The position numbers were made by a program, and so were the translations under genes. The notes beneath the pieces were generated by a model that was not told the origin of the DNA, made no database searches, and saw only the letters and a program-made list of their open reading frames with translations. Shown here one piece after another: positions 33,310 through 46,110 of a DNA stretch of 64,000 nucleotides; positions within the stretch are counted from its first letter, which is position 1; each line of letters starts with the position of its first letter. The DNA is from Carettochelys insculpta (taxonomy: Eukaryota > Chordata > Testudines > Carettochelyidae): assembly GCF_033958435.1 (NCBI RefSeq), contig NC_134137.1:175783501-175847500 (forward strand). Reading direction: 5' to 3'.

Positions 33310-34468
33310 GTCGTTTCACTGGACTCAAAGATGTTTTCAGTTTCAGCTCAGTGAGAAAATGAAAAAAAGCTTGTTTGAAATTAACTGTTATTTTTTTTAA
33401 AAAAAGTATATTTTGGGCACTGAACTGAAAGACCTACTCTTTAATATGACTATTATCTGCTTGGTCACTTTTCCTATGGCATGATTTGTTACCCCTGCAA
33501 CAAACGTTAAGGATGGCTACAGGAACCCTTTGGCCAATATTTGTAAGACTATTGATTTGTATGGGAGTGTGCACTGCTTTCTGTTGTCACAGATGTTTTT
33601 GTGCTCGTGCAAAAATTTGTGGAAAATTACTTCAAGGATTGAGGCAGATTAGGGTTCTTTGAATAGATGTTCATCATCTCTTTTGGCAGCATTGATCCAG
33701 CTCTGTAGGTAACCTCCTGTACTTGATGGCTGCGTGGAGAAAAAAATATTGTTATGTAAGTGAGTAGAACATACCAGCATGCTTTGCACAGTATATACAA
33801 GTATAAGTATAAATTAGCAGCTTGAGTGCACTTGTTTCTATAGTCCAAATTATCAGGCGGATCTTCATTGAGCCTCCCTTTTTGTACCCACAAAATTGTG
33901 AGGTCAAATAATTGCAGGTGAATTTACTGTCACTTGGATGTCTCAACAAGATATTTGGACATCTAAATGACCTATATTGCATAGAGAAGTAATGTCAGGA
34001 ACAAAATTGTGGCCACAGATACTAGGGCAAAAGATAGTAACAGAAACTATTTTTGCAACCAAAAGGTAGGTGTGAAAAGGAAAGACACCTTTAGAGGCAG
34101 TCAGGGCCAGGTTTTGCAACAGGAAAAGGAACAAACTTTATGCCATTTTAAAACTTTCCCTTCACAGGTGGAAGAGTTTGTTATTCTCGGTATTGTTCTA
34201 ATTATGGGACTAGGAGATATGGGTAGGTGTGATTTCAGGACATAAAGTTCTCTTTTGCCCTCCTCCACTTCTGCTGCATTCTCTGTACAGGGCTTGAACC
34301 TGCCCTGAACTTCTCCCTGGCACTGAACTAGACTTGCTCTGGGCCTGCTGTAGCCTACATTGATTGTAAATAATCTTACGGTGTTGAAAATACAGCAGAG
34401 TATGTAATGCACGTGCTTAAAAACGTGAGATCCCCAGATGTGTCAAGTGAGCTATTTCCAGTGGAGAC
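33310..34468. other. No gene recognised
   Basis: AT-rich DNA with short unrelated frames. Confidence 0.4.
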
Positions 34469-34469
34469 A

Positions 34470-35015
34470 GGGAAATATTAATGCCATTATCCATGGCCTT
34501 GGTGAGACCTCATCTGGAATCCTGTGTGCACATCTGATCATCCACGTTCAAGAATGATTAATTCAGACTGGCACACAGGTGCTGAGCAAGACCATGAGGA
34601 TGATTGGGAAAAGAGAATGTGCCTTATGAGAGGAGTCTAATTAGAGCAAGGCTTGGTGAGCCTAGCAAAAGGAAGGCTGAGAGGGGACATGACTGCTTTC
34701 CCTAAATACAGCAGAGTTGTAGCTACCATGGAGGGAGAAGAGCTGATTAAGTCAAAGGAAGATGACAGTCCAGGAATAATACATGTTGGGAGTAGACTGG
34801 CTGTGACTATCTATAGGCTGGAAATGAAAAGGCTTCTAGCCATCAGAAGGACGAGGTCCTGGAAGAGCATCTCGGTATGAGTGTTGGAGGGCAAACAACT
34901 TAATTAGCTTTCAGAACAAATGTGATACATTTATGAGGGGATTATATGCAGAAATTATCTGTGATAACAGGGAATGGATGATACGGCCTACAAGGTCCGT
35001 TCTGGTTCTCTAATG
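34470..35015 (+). mobile_element. Old CR1/L3-like LINE 3' region
   Basis: Broken plus-strand code LVRPHLESCVH, ENVPYERSLIRARLGEPSKR and KAERGHDCFP corresponds to the CR1-group sequence LVRPHLEYC through RLRGDM. The 3' UTR follows to about 35015. It is more diverged than the other CR1 copies. Confidence 0.72.
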
Positions 35016-35224
35016 CTAAGGGATATCCTGCCACATCTTCTTTCCTCTGATCCTGCCCTTTTCACTTGCCGAGGCTGTAATAAGGAAGGGGGTGTGGCCT
35101 ATGTTCCCCGTACTTCAGCTCCCTACCACTGGAAGATCGCGCTCTCGCTAGGGAGATTCTTCTTGGTTTGGTTGTACCAACTTCTGGGACACTGTAGACA
35201 AGTGGTGCGGGGGAAAGCATCCAC

Positions 35225-35345
35225 ACTGCACTGGGGTATTAGAGAGACAAGGTGGGTGAGGTGATGTCTTTTACTGGACCCACTTCTGTTGAAGAAAGAG
35301 CTTTCCATCAACAGAAATTGACCGGTAAAAGATACCCCCTCACCC
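35225..35345. repeat. Short foldback repeat
   Basis: AGACAAGGTGGGTGAGGTGA, TCTTTTACTGG on the left reverses into CCGGTAAAAGATACC, CCTCACCCACCTCAGC on the right, around CTGTTGAAGAAAGAGC. It resembles a dispersed sauropsid repeat related in layout to the hammerhead-like foldbacks. Confidence 0.75.
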
Positions 35346-35349
35346 ACCT

Positions 35350-38300
35350 CAGCTCTGAAGTGTTTTATAAGTACAGTGGCCCACACCCAGGAGTGGGGCT
35401 GCACCATCAGAGGTGGAAGTGTCGATGTGGGCTGGCGTGGTGCTCCTGTAAGAACTGGCTGCTGGTATCAGCCTGTACATAGCTCACATTGAACTGTGGC
35501 TGTGTCAGTGCTGTAATGTTGCTGCCCTTTCAGCTCCCTCCCATTGGCGGCCTTGATATAGGAGCTGAAAGCATTTTGCTGCCTCTTTAAAGCGCTGCCA
35601 CAGCAGCACAGCCAGACTCTACCAGCAGGGCCTCTGCCAGAGGGAGAGCCCCCACTCTGCCCCTTCAGTCCAAGGCACTGCGGCTTCCGGGGCCCAGATA
35701 TGCTCCCCTTGCCAAGGACTCCAGATCTGGTTGCACAGGTAAGTTCCAGCATCTACTTTCCCCCTGCTCACTGTGCAGTACACAGAGCTGGTCAGAAAAC
35801 AGTTTTCCCATCCAGTGAATAGTTCTGAGAGTTGAAAATGTTTTTACATCATGAATTGAGACAAGAGGCTGAAATCTCAAAAATATTTGCAAACTGAAAT
35901 AGCCTTTAGGTTTTTGGTCAGTCCAAACATTTTGATATTAGTAATAAAAAATGATTCCTTCCAATTTCAAATTTTTAAAAAGCCTTCTCCCTGCCCTAGT
36001 CAATTTAGTTTGTATTTTGAACCATAAAAGTGGAATTACTTTTTATTGAAAATGTCAACTGTTTTTCCTGACGTTTTGACTCTGGGAAATTTGTCAGACC
36101 TGACGGTTTTAAAAATGTTGGGTTTGGCTGAAGAAAGGATTTAGCAAAACATTCCCAATTAGTTCTAGTCCCTACCCCGAAGAGCTCACTATCTAATTAA
36201 AGACATGATGCAATGATTGAGCAGAACAGAAATTAGGAGGGAAAAGTAGGGCAGGGGAATGGAGCACAAGATTAATGGGAGCAGTATCACATGGTAGCAT
36301 ATCCTAACAATGTGTGCAGCTTGATACTTCCAAATCATTTACATGTTTTCTTTAAATGAACATTTTATAAAATCCTGTATTGAATCATCACTCCCTTTGA
36401 TCCCAGAACACCCCCTACTTCTGGCCTAGCTTTGGTTAAGAAAACATATTTGAGACTGTTTGGATTAGTGTTTTGTTCTGAGGGAGGCAGAGGGCAAAAC
36501 TGGGAAGATGAAGTTAGAGAAGACTCTTTTCTAGGTGAAAAAGTAAAGCATGAAAAGAAAGACAACAAAACACAGGGCAAGGAATTACACACAGCAAGGA
36601 ATGCATTCAAGCCCCAGCAGTGCCCTTATCTTGCCTTTTCTGCTGATTTCCTGCTAAGAGTGCTTTGGCTGCTTTAAGGACAGCATCTAAAGTTTGCAAG
36701 CATAAAGGAATTCAGATGGAACCCTGGATGTCATCACATTTTCCAAGTTGGCTATAAATCACAATTTGTTATGGTTATTTCTTGGGCAGCAGAGTATGTG
36801 CAAAGAGATAAGAGCCCAGGGGAAGGAGAAGGGCAGATGTATCCCAGAATAAAAGGCAAGTAGGAAATGCCTTACAAGAAATGCTTCCGCAGTATATACA
36901 CAGGTAGCTGAATGGCTGGGGAGAAGGAGGAGCTGGTGCTTTTTTCTTTTTCTTTTCCTCAACCTGGCATGGAATTAAAACACAATTGTCTCCTGCTGCT
37001 CACATTGGGCACCACTGAACATGGTATTTTCCCCCTCAGATAGGGGCAATATAATGAATCAAAGGACAGATCCTCAACCAATATATCTCAATTGACATAA
37101 ATGGAGCTCTGTTGATTTACTGAGAAATTAGATGGAAAAGTCTCATCACTCATACGCTGTCTGTGAGTTCTCTGCTGTACAATTGTCTTGTTTAAAGTTA
37201 AATATTTCAGGTATTGGGGCTTCCATTGTTTCTCCTGAGAGAATAATTCAAGCTCCCTTTCAGAATGCTGGCATGGATGTTCACCCTAACATTTCCCTTT
37301 CCTGATGCCACCCTACTGCTGTTAATTTTACACCTCCTACAACCCTAACTAATTGCTCTCAACCCTGTGTAGTTACGCCCTTCCAATGTTTGTCAGAGTT
37401 TTATGTCCCCACTTCTCTGTCCCACAAACAGCCAGGCCGTCTGTGTTGGAGTCACTCAGAGATTGGAATCCAGTGCAGTGTTTAGCACTTTAAAATCTCA
37501 ATCTTTCCATCTGCCAGTTGGACAGTTGGTGACATGTTAAACTGGGTAACAATGCTGGATGAGGTGTGTGGTTATCTTGTAGGCACTGTTGAAGGTCAGG
37601 TGCCAGCAATTACCTCAGTAATGTGTGGGGTGTGTCCCTGTTTTTATCTAAACAAGAGGAGCATGGCTGGTTGAGCCCTGACCTGTTATTTTGGCTGTCC
37701 TCATGACTCCAAAACCTGGTAAACCTCAGTAAATCACCAGGTCCCTCCTTCTGGCTAGCGTGGTTCACAGCCAGTAAAATGAATCACACCCAGTCCATTC
37801 ACATTGCATGCTCTTCTGAGTCTGCCTGTATGTGATTAACTGTGTTGTCCCCTTGCTTCTGTTACAATGCCAGAGAATGGACTGGGTTGAATGACTGTTG
37901 GTAGGATGTTTGTTTTCAAGTGTGTTAAAGGAGGCATTTTCGGTAGGGATGTTCTTTGCTCCTATAGAAATAAACACACTTTTAATTCTATACCAACAAA
38001 CTGATTTTGAAAATAAAGCCAAATTAAAACATTTCTCTCTACAATACCAGTCATAAAACACAGGGAGCCCTAATTAAACCTAACCCAGTGCCTCAACAAA
38101 ACGTGGATCTCTTTATTACTAACATTGAGGAGAAAACTGACAGGGGTGGGGTGAATTTGGAGTTAGAAAAGTCAGGCAGCCACTATCTTATTCCTTCACC
38201 ATTCTAGTCCCAACGAAGCAGAGTAGTCTGAGGCCCATAATGGCTTCTTCCATCTTCCCACCCCAGGAGAGCAACACCAGGAAGCAATACCTTCTTTCCG

Positions 38301-39125
38301 CAGTCATCCCTCCCACCCACCTACAGAAACTGGGCAGGTCCAGTATTGGTAGCTTTTTTCTTTCCTGACCCATAAAACAAAAACCACCTGGCTGGTCCTT
38401 AAAGTGGAACAAATTTTCTTAGAAAAAAGTCAGTGGTTTTGTGTTCTATATAATTCCAGACTGACCTGTTTTTCATAAGTAATATTGTGGCTGGGCTTCT
38501 GGAGGCTGCGTAGCCTAGAGGCTATAGGTCACTGAGTAGATGGGCAGGAAAGCTGGCAGGGGAGCGGAGATAGATGGCCACTTGCCCCCATGTACTCCTG
38601 GTCCAGAATGCTGAGCCACTCCCTCTCCAGCTCCTTAAGTTTGGGATTTTTCACTACTTTTTCAGCCCCCCTTAGGGGCTTACATGCTTCCATGGCTGAT
38701 GGGTGGGCCGGCTGTAGTTTGAGATCTCAGACTGCTGAACCATGCTCTTGCCTCCCTGCTAATCAGCCCCAACTGAGCCAGGCTCCTTCCTCCCCCCACC
38801 CCCAAAGCCTGGCATTGGTCGCAGGTAAAGCGGAGCAAGGCTAGCTGGGCCTAGGAGCTTTCTTTAGCCCCTGGGATGCTGGGCTCTCTGTTCTCCTAAT
38901 TTGACCAAAAGTGTCATCAAAATAGCTATTAAATTTATGCTTTTTCTGAAAATCTGGGTTTCAAAACCATTTTTCTAAAAATAAGTTTGCCATTTGTCAC
39001 TGTTTTGTGACAATATTGATGTTTTTGTTGAAAAGAGAAGATTTCTGTGAAGAGAAGAGCCCTCTCTTGATGGGGTCGGGGGGAGGAAACTTTTTTCTCT
39101 GAAAAATATTGACTTAGTGTACTAG
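35350..39125. other. No gene recognised over 3.8 kb
   Basis: Mostly AT-rich. A weak copy of the old palindromic repeat lies at 37062-37130 (CAGATCCTCAACC, TAAATGGAGCTCTGTTGATT). 35510-35720 and 38490-38850 are GC-richer but show no exon or terminal repeat I can support. Confidence 0.4.
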
Positions 39126-39129
39126 AACC

Positions 39130-39345
39130 AGCTATCAGAGAGGTAGCCGTGTTAGTCTGTAGCTTCGAGAACAACAAGAAGTCTTGTGGCACCTTATAGA
39201 CTAACTGATATTTTGGAGCATAAGCTTTCGTGGGCAAAGACCCGCTTCATCAGAATCATGCATGCACCTGATGAAGCGGGTCTTTCCGCACGAAAACTTA
39301 TGCTCCAAAATGTGTTAGTCTATAAAGTGCCACAAGGCTTCTTGT
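39130..39345. repeat. Long foldback repeat with two opposed hammerhead-like cores
   Basis: The left arm is AACAAGAAGTCTTGTGGCAC, CTTATAGACTAAC, TTTTGGAGCATAAGCTTTCG. The right arm returns CGAAAACTTATGCTCCAAAA, TGTTAGTCTATAAAGTGCC, ACAAGGCTTCTTGTTGTTCT. The arms exceed 75 bp. The left flank, GTAGCCGTGTTAGTCTGTAG, is the inverse of the flank at 30430, so this is the same family. Each arm carries CTGATGA, hairpin, GAAA in the same order. Confidence 0.87.
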
Positions 39346-39349
39346 TGTT

Positions 39350-41478
39350 CTAGAACCAGCTAGTGCTTCCTCTGCTCCCCCGAGGGGCCAAACAGCATGG
39401 CCCCCTGTATGCTGATGAGATTGAATAACCAGAACATCTGTTTAAAACGAACCCCTCCTCAGGCCAGGCAGCATCCCAGGAGTGGACATTTAATGAAGAT
39501 AAAGCAACAAACAAACTATTTTACATTGCTTGAGATGAGGTCTTGCCTCTGGGCAGTGACAGGTTCCATTGTACTTAACTATATGTTACCCCCTTGTTTT
39601 CTTTCTTTTAAATATTAGTCATTCACCACATGCAGAAACAATTGCCTTATTGAAGACAACAATTTCATCGGATGGGGTCAAGCTGGGATTCACCCCTCCC
39701 CGCTTCCATGCATTCCCCGGACATAGAATGTGCCAGAATGACCCTTCTGCTCCCTAGGGGGCACTACGGGGCATGCAGCATCCCTCTCCCTTGATCCACA
39801 TGCAGGAAAGCCGTTCTAGGGAGGAGTCTGCTGTCGGCAGTGCCCTTCCTTTGGAGAAATAAATAAGAGATCACTCACATTATTGTGCTGTTTCTGGCAA
39901 GAGAACAAGTGTGATTTTGCCAACTCTCCCAGTTAGGTTGCAAGTCTCATGATATTTGATGTTTTATGTGTAGCTCCAGCTCCTTGAGTCAGGTGATTAT
40001 GGGGGAGTCTTGGAAACAATAAATTTCTAGATCTCATGGTTGCAAAGCAAAGCTCAGAATTGTAGCCAGATACATGCCACTAAGCAAAGAGAGACACCCA
40101 GGTTTTTATTTATTTTACTTATTTTTTTACTGAAAACGTCACTATTGTTTGGTGTCTGGAGTTGGCAGTATTGTTGGAATTAGCCCTGATGTCCTGGCTG
40201 AATTCCCACTGGCTATCTTTCTTCTTGCTGGTTACCTATCTCCTCCAGTTAGTGTAAACATTCACACACACTTTATGGTAGTTTACACTGCCAGAGTGAA
40301 GTAAAGTAGCCTTAGTGTAACTGCGAATCAGGTCTATTGTATTTCACATCATATGTGGCTGCATTTATATGAATTGCAGTGCATATTTGGGTGGTTCTGA
40401 AGTGGCTTGAAAAGTGCCCTGAGATCATGCTGAGTGAAAAACATGACACAAAATATCAGGTGAAACTAATTTTTACAGGCTTTTTTTTTTTTAAATGGAG
40501 TAAGGTCCTTATGTGCTTTCATCTTCTGTCCAACTCCTACTAATTTCAAAAGTATTTGCATTGTATTAATTGAGGGCAGTGATTGGATCCCAAGTATTCA
40601 GTGGCTTGCAAATATTCCATTTCTTTATCGGTTACCTTTTGAAAAGGGAATGACTGCAAACTTTTCCAGCATCCCCTTTTAGTTTTAAGTAACCGTTCAA
40701 TCGCGTTCCCAGGAGTGGAAATGAAAATTGCAGAGAAATATATTGTTAATTATTCCAGCTTCTCCATGTGCAACCTTCATTGTGTCCAAGTTTGTCACAT
40801 GCCTGTGATTCACGATTTGTGCCTCTATCCAGTACAAAATTAGTAGGTGTGTCTCATAAACAAAAATAATCACCATGTGAGTCACAGTAACATTCCCTCC
40901 AGTTTATAGAAGTGCTTATTAATCTGGAATTTTAAATGAGGGGAAGGGCTGAGTGTAGATGGGTTATACTGACTTGCTGAGTCTTGAAGCAGTTAAGATT
41001 TCTGCCATGTGTTGGGTCTTCCAAAACATGACGTGTGAACATGTGTTCTAGTAAAACCTTCAGTTTGCCTGTGCCTTGGCCTCTGATGGCCATTCCTCTC
41101 CATGGCTCATCCAGTGTTTGGCCTCTCTGTTGGGAAGGGGGTTTGCCTTCCTGTGCAATCTTGCAAAGTATTTTGCCTACCTGTTTTAGAGCCATTTGTA
41201 TCTGCACTCCTTGCTCCCGCAGGTGTGTGCCAGTTTGATCTGGGGTGAAATTCCCTCCAAATCCGAACCATGGCAGTTAGTTGGACCCTGAGCATTTCAG
41301 AAAAACCCACCAGACGCACACCTGGGAAAGAATCCTTTGCAATAACTAAGAGCCTTCCCCATTCCATATCCTCTCACCAGTCATTGGGGAAATTTGCTAT
41401 CATCAGTGGCAGAAGCATTATCTACCATTGTAGGCCATCTCAACAGACCACCCACAAGTGTGCTAACTTGAATAGTGA
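39350..41478. other. No gene recognised
   Basis: Mixed sequence with a T-run near 40482. A palindromic old-repeat fragment may lie at 40245-40345. No supported gene. Confidence 0.4.
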
Positions 41479-41480
41479 TA

Positions 41481-41777
41481 GTGCTTGTCTACACTTAGCA
41501 CCAGGTCGACATTCTGGTGGACAATCTTCTGGGGTTTGATTTAGCATGTCTAGTATAGACCCACTAAATCAAATGCTGAAAGTGCCCCCATCATCCCTGG
41601 TACTCCTCTCGGTCACAAGGATTAAGGGACGTTGACAGGTGAGTTTTTCCAATCAAACTCCTGATGTGGAGTTGATGGAGAAAGTCGACCTAAGGTATGA
41701 TGGCTCCAGCTCTGCTATTCTTGTAGCTGGTGTTGCATATCGTAGGTTGACTTTCGCCCCTAGTGTAGCCCTGCCTT
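41481..41777. mobile_element. Harbinger-like MITE, degraded
   Basis: The left end is GTGCTTGTCTACACTTAGCA; the right end in inverse is AGGCAGGGCTACACTAGGGG. The interior shows the paired CCAGGTCGACATTCTGG and AAAGTCGACCTAAGG motifs usual in such elements. Target duplication is not clear. Confidence 0.65.
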
Positions 41778-41779
41778 CA

Positions 41780-42868
41780 GTCTACTTGCTCTGGGAAGCA
41801 TGCAACTAGTTGCAGCGTCCTTGTGCTCCATGCCTCCTGGCTTAAATGTGGCAAGCACATCTACCAAACTATGTAGAGTTGAGATGGCTCCAGATGAAAT
41901 CCCCAGGTTCAAACATCTCTCAAATCTTGGGGATGGTCAGACCTAGTTCAGAATTTGCAGCTGGACAAACCATTTAGTAGTGATTGTATACAAATTTGAC
42001 CTTTACAACTCTCGTTTATCTTTAATAACTGAGGATTTATTCTCTCTGGATATGCACAAATAAACATCTGCAACAGACAAATAAACATTTTATACCAAAT
42101 AAGAGACATCACATTATGTGGTGTGTGTGTGTGTTTTTCTGGAGAACCAATAAGACTGAAACAGTGTTTCCATTATGCTCAGGAAGTTTGAGAGGCCTCT
42201 TAAGACAACTTCTACCAGCATAGGTTAGAAATGCTAGAAATGACATTTAATACCCTTAAGGGATTGTTAAATGGCAAGTTTCTGCCAGATTTCTAGTGTG
42301 AAGGGCTTTGCATCTTTTCATATCTAGACCCACTGGATTTCATTTTGGTAATGGCAAAAGTGGAAATGTTTCTTTTCTTTAGCAACCCCATATCCTCAAA
42401 TTGACAATATGTGTGCTTGGATTTCTTAATGAGGTGTGAACTGAAATTGTGTGTTTCTTACACAGTATCCTTTCACAAAATCCCATGCTCACTCAAGAAT
42501 AATTTAGAAATATTCCCCCGGGAGTCGCTGCATAAGCAAGAGTAGATAGAACCAAAAAGAGAGAAATGAGCAACAGGAATACTTTGATGCAGTATACTCA
42601 GTACGTTGGACCATTGTCCTGTAAAAATCTAGTGTTTCTTCTAGATTTCACCCTACGAAGTCAACAACAGCAATTAAAATTGCTATTAAATCTTTGGAAG
42701 TTGTTCCAATGTATAATATTTTATAAATAAAGGCCAGTATTCATGAAATGCCATAAACATGTTCAGCAACAAAATAGAAGCACCACTATCTGAATAAAGT
42801 GGAAGACATACAATTTATTTGTATAAATGGAGTTCTGAGTATGCAGGATGCGTTTAAGTGTAAATTTC
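41780..42868. other. No gene recognised
   Basis: AT-rich with a GT run at 42120-42136; nothing else identified. Confidence 0.4.
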
Positions 42869-42870
42869 CT

Positions 42871-43058
42871 ATCTCATAGAGCTGGAAGGGACCTTCAGAG
42901 ATCATCAGGTCCAGGATCCTTCCCCCCTGGCAGGACCAACCACATCCCTGACTTTTTTTAAAAAATGTCTATTTGCCCTAGACTCTGAAATGGCCTCCTT
43001 AGGAATTGAATTGAGGGTTTAGAGGGCCAATGCTGAATCCACTCACCTCTTCTTCCCC
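42871..43058 (-). mobile_element. tRNA-derived SINE with CR1-like tail, diverged
   Basis: Read on the minus strand, a tRNA-like head (AGTGGATTCAGCATTGGCCC, decayed B-box region) is followed by a short A-rich link and GGTTGGTCCTGCCAGG, ending in the CR1-type sequence AAGGTCCCTTCCAGCTCTA. It aligns segment by segment with the clearer copy at 61347. Confidence 0.78.
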
Positions 43059-43059
43059 C

Positions 43060-44577
43060 CCATTTATGCTATTTGAGGGTCATCATAACCCAAATTTAGG
43101 TAACTGAATGTTTTGGGGGGGGGGGCAGGGGAAAGGTGAGTGCATGGCTATGTAAGATTCTACTGAAAATAGGGGTTTTGACAAGTTCCAAAAATGTCCA
43201 TTCTATTAGGCTGCACTGAGTGAGATTTTCTTTTATGCTGTTGGAACTCTCTGGCAGAAAAGTGAATGTGGTCTGTTTTCAGTCAGTTAATTATATACAT
43301 TTATAAAAGCCTGCCAAGTCTACCAAAAATCATACATCATTTTGCTGGTGTAATATGCATATGGCCATCATTAGTATTTGGTAATATTGTCCATATAGGT
43401 CTAGTAAGTCTGAGAACCACAAATCATCACTTTCAACTGCTGATGGTCTGTGAAGAGTTAGACTGTACATTCAGCATTTTCATTATGTCTGCCCGTGTGT
43501 AATAATTGTGTAGACCCTCAGTTGGTCTAGTTTGTCATAGTTCTCTTTGTAGTAATAAACGTGAAAATTTACACCAGCCAAGCATCTGTTGCACTATTGT
43601 GTGTGTGTGTCTATATGTGCACGATTGTCATCTATATTGTGTTTGTGCATGTGCACACACATGCTTATGTACACAAAGTGTACATGATTAATGTTAGGCA
43701 AGTGATTGAGGTAAGCTGGTGGCAGCAATGATTTGGCTTGAGTTGTGTGGTCATGTTAACACCAAAGAAGAGATTTTCATAAATTGGATAGGTGAGTATA
43801 ACGTTTCTTCTGTTTCCGTAGGGATGCTGTGTTTTCAGCCATGCATACTTCTCTGATGAATCAGTTCTGACATACTTACACAGAGCTGCGATTTGCCATC
43901 AGTCACTATTTGTACCTGAAATAGAAACAAGAAGGAAGGTACAGTAATATTTATCAAGCCAGTCCCTTTTCCTATAGACATTTATAGCTTTAGAAACTGA
44001 GCTGCACAATGTAGGATAATTCAAACTAACCTTCTTATTTCATAAGAATTGATTTTCCTGTCTTATATCTCTTCCCCATGAAGCCTAGTAGCCAATGAGG
44101 ACTGCTCATTAGTTGGTAAGTACCTGTGACCAAAAACCAGCGGTCATTCTGTGCTAATAGTTGTTTCTGGGGAAATCAGCAGCAATTAAAATGGCATTAC
44201 ATAATGGAAAAGAGAAAAAATTGATCCGAGAAAAGCTGCAGGAAAAAATTGCAATAGTGAACAGGCGTGACATGACAGTGCCCACCTATTTGAATCCCAG
44301 CGTTGATCTTCCTCAGAGAAGCCCCATACTCTGTCCTCTGTACCTACTTGTGCTCATGTTCAGCCTGCCCCAGCATTGGGAGCCCAAGGGTGTAACTGCT
44401 CTTTGCGCTAGTTGGGGAGCAATGTGGCACCATTGCTTTGCACTGCACATTGAAATGGCGGACCGAGAGTGCAGCCTGTGACAGGCTAACTACACCCGAA
44501 CACACGAGCAAGCACGGTTGCTTTTTCATATATTTACAGCTGTGTCCCATCCTGATTCTCATGGCTGCAAGTGTACT
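43060..44577. other. No gene recognised; G-run at 43113-43123
   Basis: Contains a G homopolymer and a TG-rich run near 43600. The 106-residue frame at 44161-44481 has no recognisable domain. Confidence 0.4.
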
Positions 44578-44581
44578 CTGA

Positions 44582-45014
44582 GGCAACATCTACACGACAG
44601 CGCTCTTCCGAAAGAAGTTCTTCCAGAAGATATCTGCTGAAATGACTTCTTTAGAAAGGGCGCGTCCACACATAAAAAAGCAGATAAAAAAACTGATCTG
44701 CTCTTTCGATGGAGAGGATCCACACAGTCCTCTCTCTTTTTAACAAATGGGCCGGGGATCGAAAAATCCAGTGCCATGAAAAAAGGGCCCATGGAATGTC
44801 TAAAAACAGTTTTGTCTGAAAGAATCTTTTGGAAAAAAGTGTTCTTCCTCATCTGGGAGAGGAAAAGGGCCGCTGGATAAAGAGCTGTGTTGTTCCAGTT
44901 TCAGATCTAAAGAGCACATTTTGTGTGTAGATGCTCCGTGAGTTCTTTTGGAAAAGGCCCTGGGTGTTGTTTTTTTTTTTTTTTTTTAAAGAACTTGATA
45001 GTGTAGAGGCAGCC
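44582..45014. mobile_element. Harbinger-like MITE, 433 bp, with TGA duplication
   Basis: The ends are GGCAACATCTACACGACAG and, in inverse, GGCTGCCTCTACACTATC. TGA is duplicated exactly at 44579-44581 and 45015-45017, the 3-bp footprint of Harbinger transposases. The interior has CTTCCGAAAGAAG palindromes and an 18-base T-run at 44970. No coding capacity. Confidence 0.85.
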
Positions 45015-45450
45015 TGAGTGTCCCAGGAACTCAAGAAAGTAGAGGCCCCAAGTTCTCCTTCCAAGGTGGAGGCGGGAGAGGTCATGTTGGGAATAAAAGC
45101 TAGCACAAAGGGACAGCCCTGTGCTGTTAGATGCTTGGCACATTTATAGGACTGTCCCAGTCAGATCCAGTATGGCGATGTCTTGCTTGCACCTGCCTCT
45201 TTAATTAATCCTAAAACAGAGTTGTACCGGGAAGGAAGGCGTTTTTAGAGCTCACACTGGAATTGTCAAACACATGAGAAAACCATAATAAAGCTACCCG
45301 TGTGCTCTGACTTCTATGAGAGACCAAGCTGTACTGTTTTGGGGGTTAAAAAACCTGTAGGAATGACAACTTGCAGTCAGGCTGCTGACACATGTTTTCA
45401 GGCATTATACCTGTGCCTGGCCTTTGTAGCCACAATGTCTCCAGTCACCA

Positions 45451-45804
45451 CAGCAGTTAGGAATGTGAAAGGAGTTGGATGATGCTAAGAATACCGATGC
45501 CATAAGGCAGTGGACACTTTGTGTAAGTGATCATTCTGAGCAGCAGATCAATATCCAGACTCTCAAAACTGAATCTGAGTCATGGACTTACTCTCTCCCT
45601 ACATTGTACAAGGTTATAAATAGATATTTTTAGATTCCCCTTAGACTGTATTAAAAGAAATTGGTTTGCTAGTCATATGCATGGGCATTGCATAACAATG
45701 CCCAGTTGCAGAAACCTTTAAGGACCCCATTTCTGCATGCGGAAGAAGTGCATAGCTGTGCGCTTCTTCACAACTGTGCACAAAGTTCCTGTAAGAGGTG
45801 TGCT
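45451..45804. repeat. 354-bp direct repeat, copy 1
   Basis: It runs from CAGCAGTTAGGAATGTG to GTAAGAGGTGTGCT and matches 46522-46875 over equal length. It contains two hairpins: TGGGCATTG/CAATGCCCA (45682-45704) and one around GAAGAAGTGCA/TGTGCGCTTCTTC (45742-45769). No TG...CA ends or flanking duplication, so an LTR is not supported. Confidence 0.88.
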
Positions 45805-45935
45805 ACTTTGGGGGTACCCCTTTTCACTCTCCAGAGGCCGGGCTGTCAGAGCTGTGAGCACTGGGCCGATTGGGCTGCTGTGGTACGTACTGATATACAG
45901 TGAACATTTATTTTTAGGTTAAATAAAAGATTGGG

Positions 45936-46110
45936 TCAGATCCTGAGCTGGTGTAAATCCACATTGCTCCTTTGACTTCAGTGGCTGCACTGACCTCCCT
46001 GGCACTGTGCCAATTGATACCCATGGGAGATTTACTCCATTGCATCTGCTGACTTTGGCATTACGTCATTGCAAGGCTGACATGGAGTAGAGAGAATCAG
46101 GCCTGTTCTG
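45936..46110. repeat. Old palindromic dispersed repeat fragment
   Basis: GGGTCAGATCCTGAGCTGG, TAAATCCACATTGCTCC and TTGACTTCAGTGG, and the mirror TTTACTCCATTGC to AGAGAATCAGGCCT, resemble an ancient sauropsid repeat. Weaker relatives appear at 37062-37130, 40245-40345 and 51711-51790. I cannot name the family. An AC microsatellite follows at 46271-46289. Confidence 0.5.

Noticed and set aside
44161..44481. 106-residue plus-strand reading frame
   Set aside because: No domain, composition changes halfway, and no splice or promoter context.
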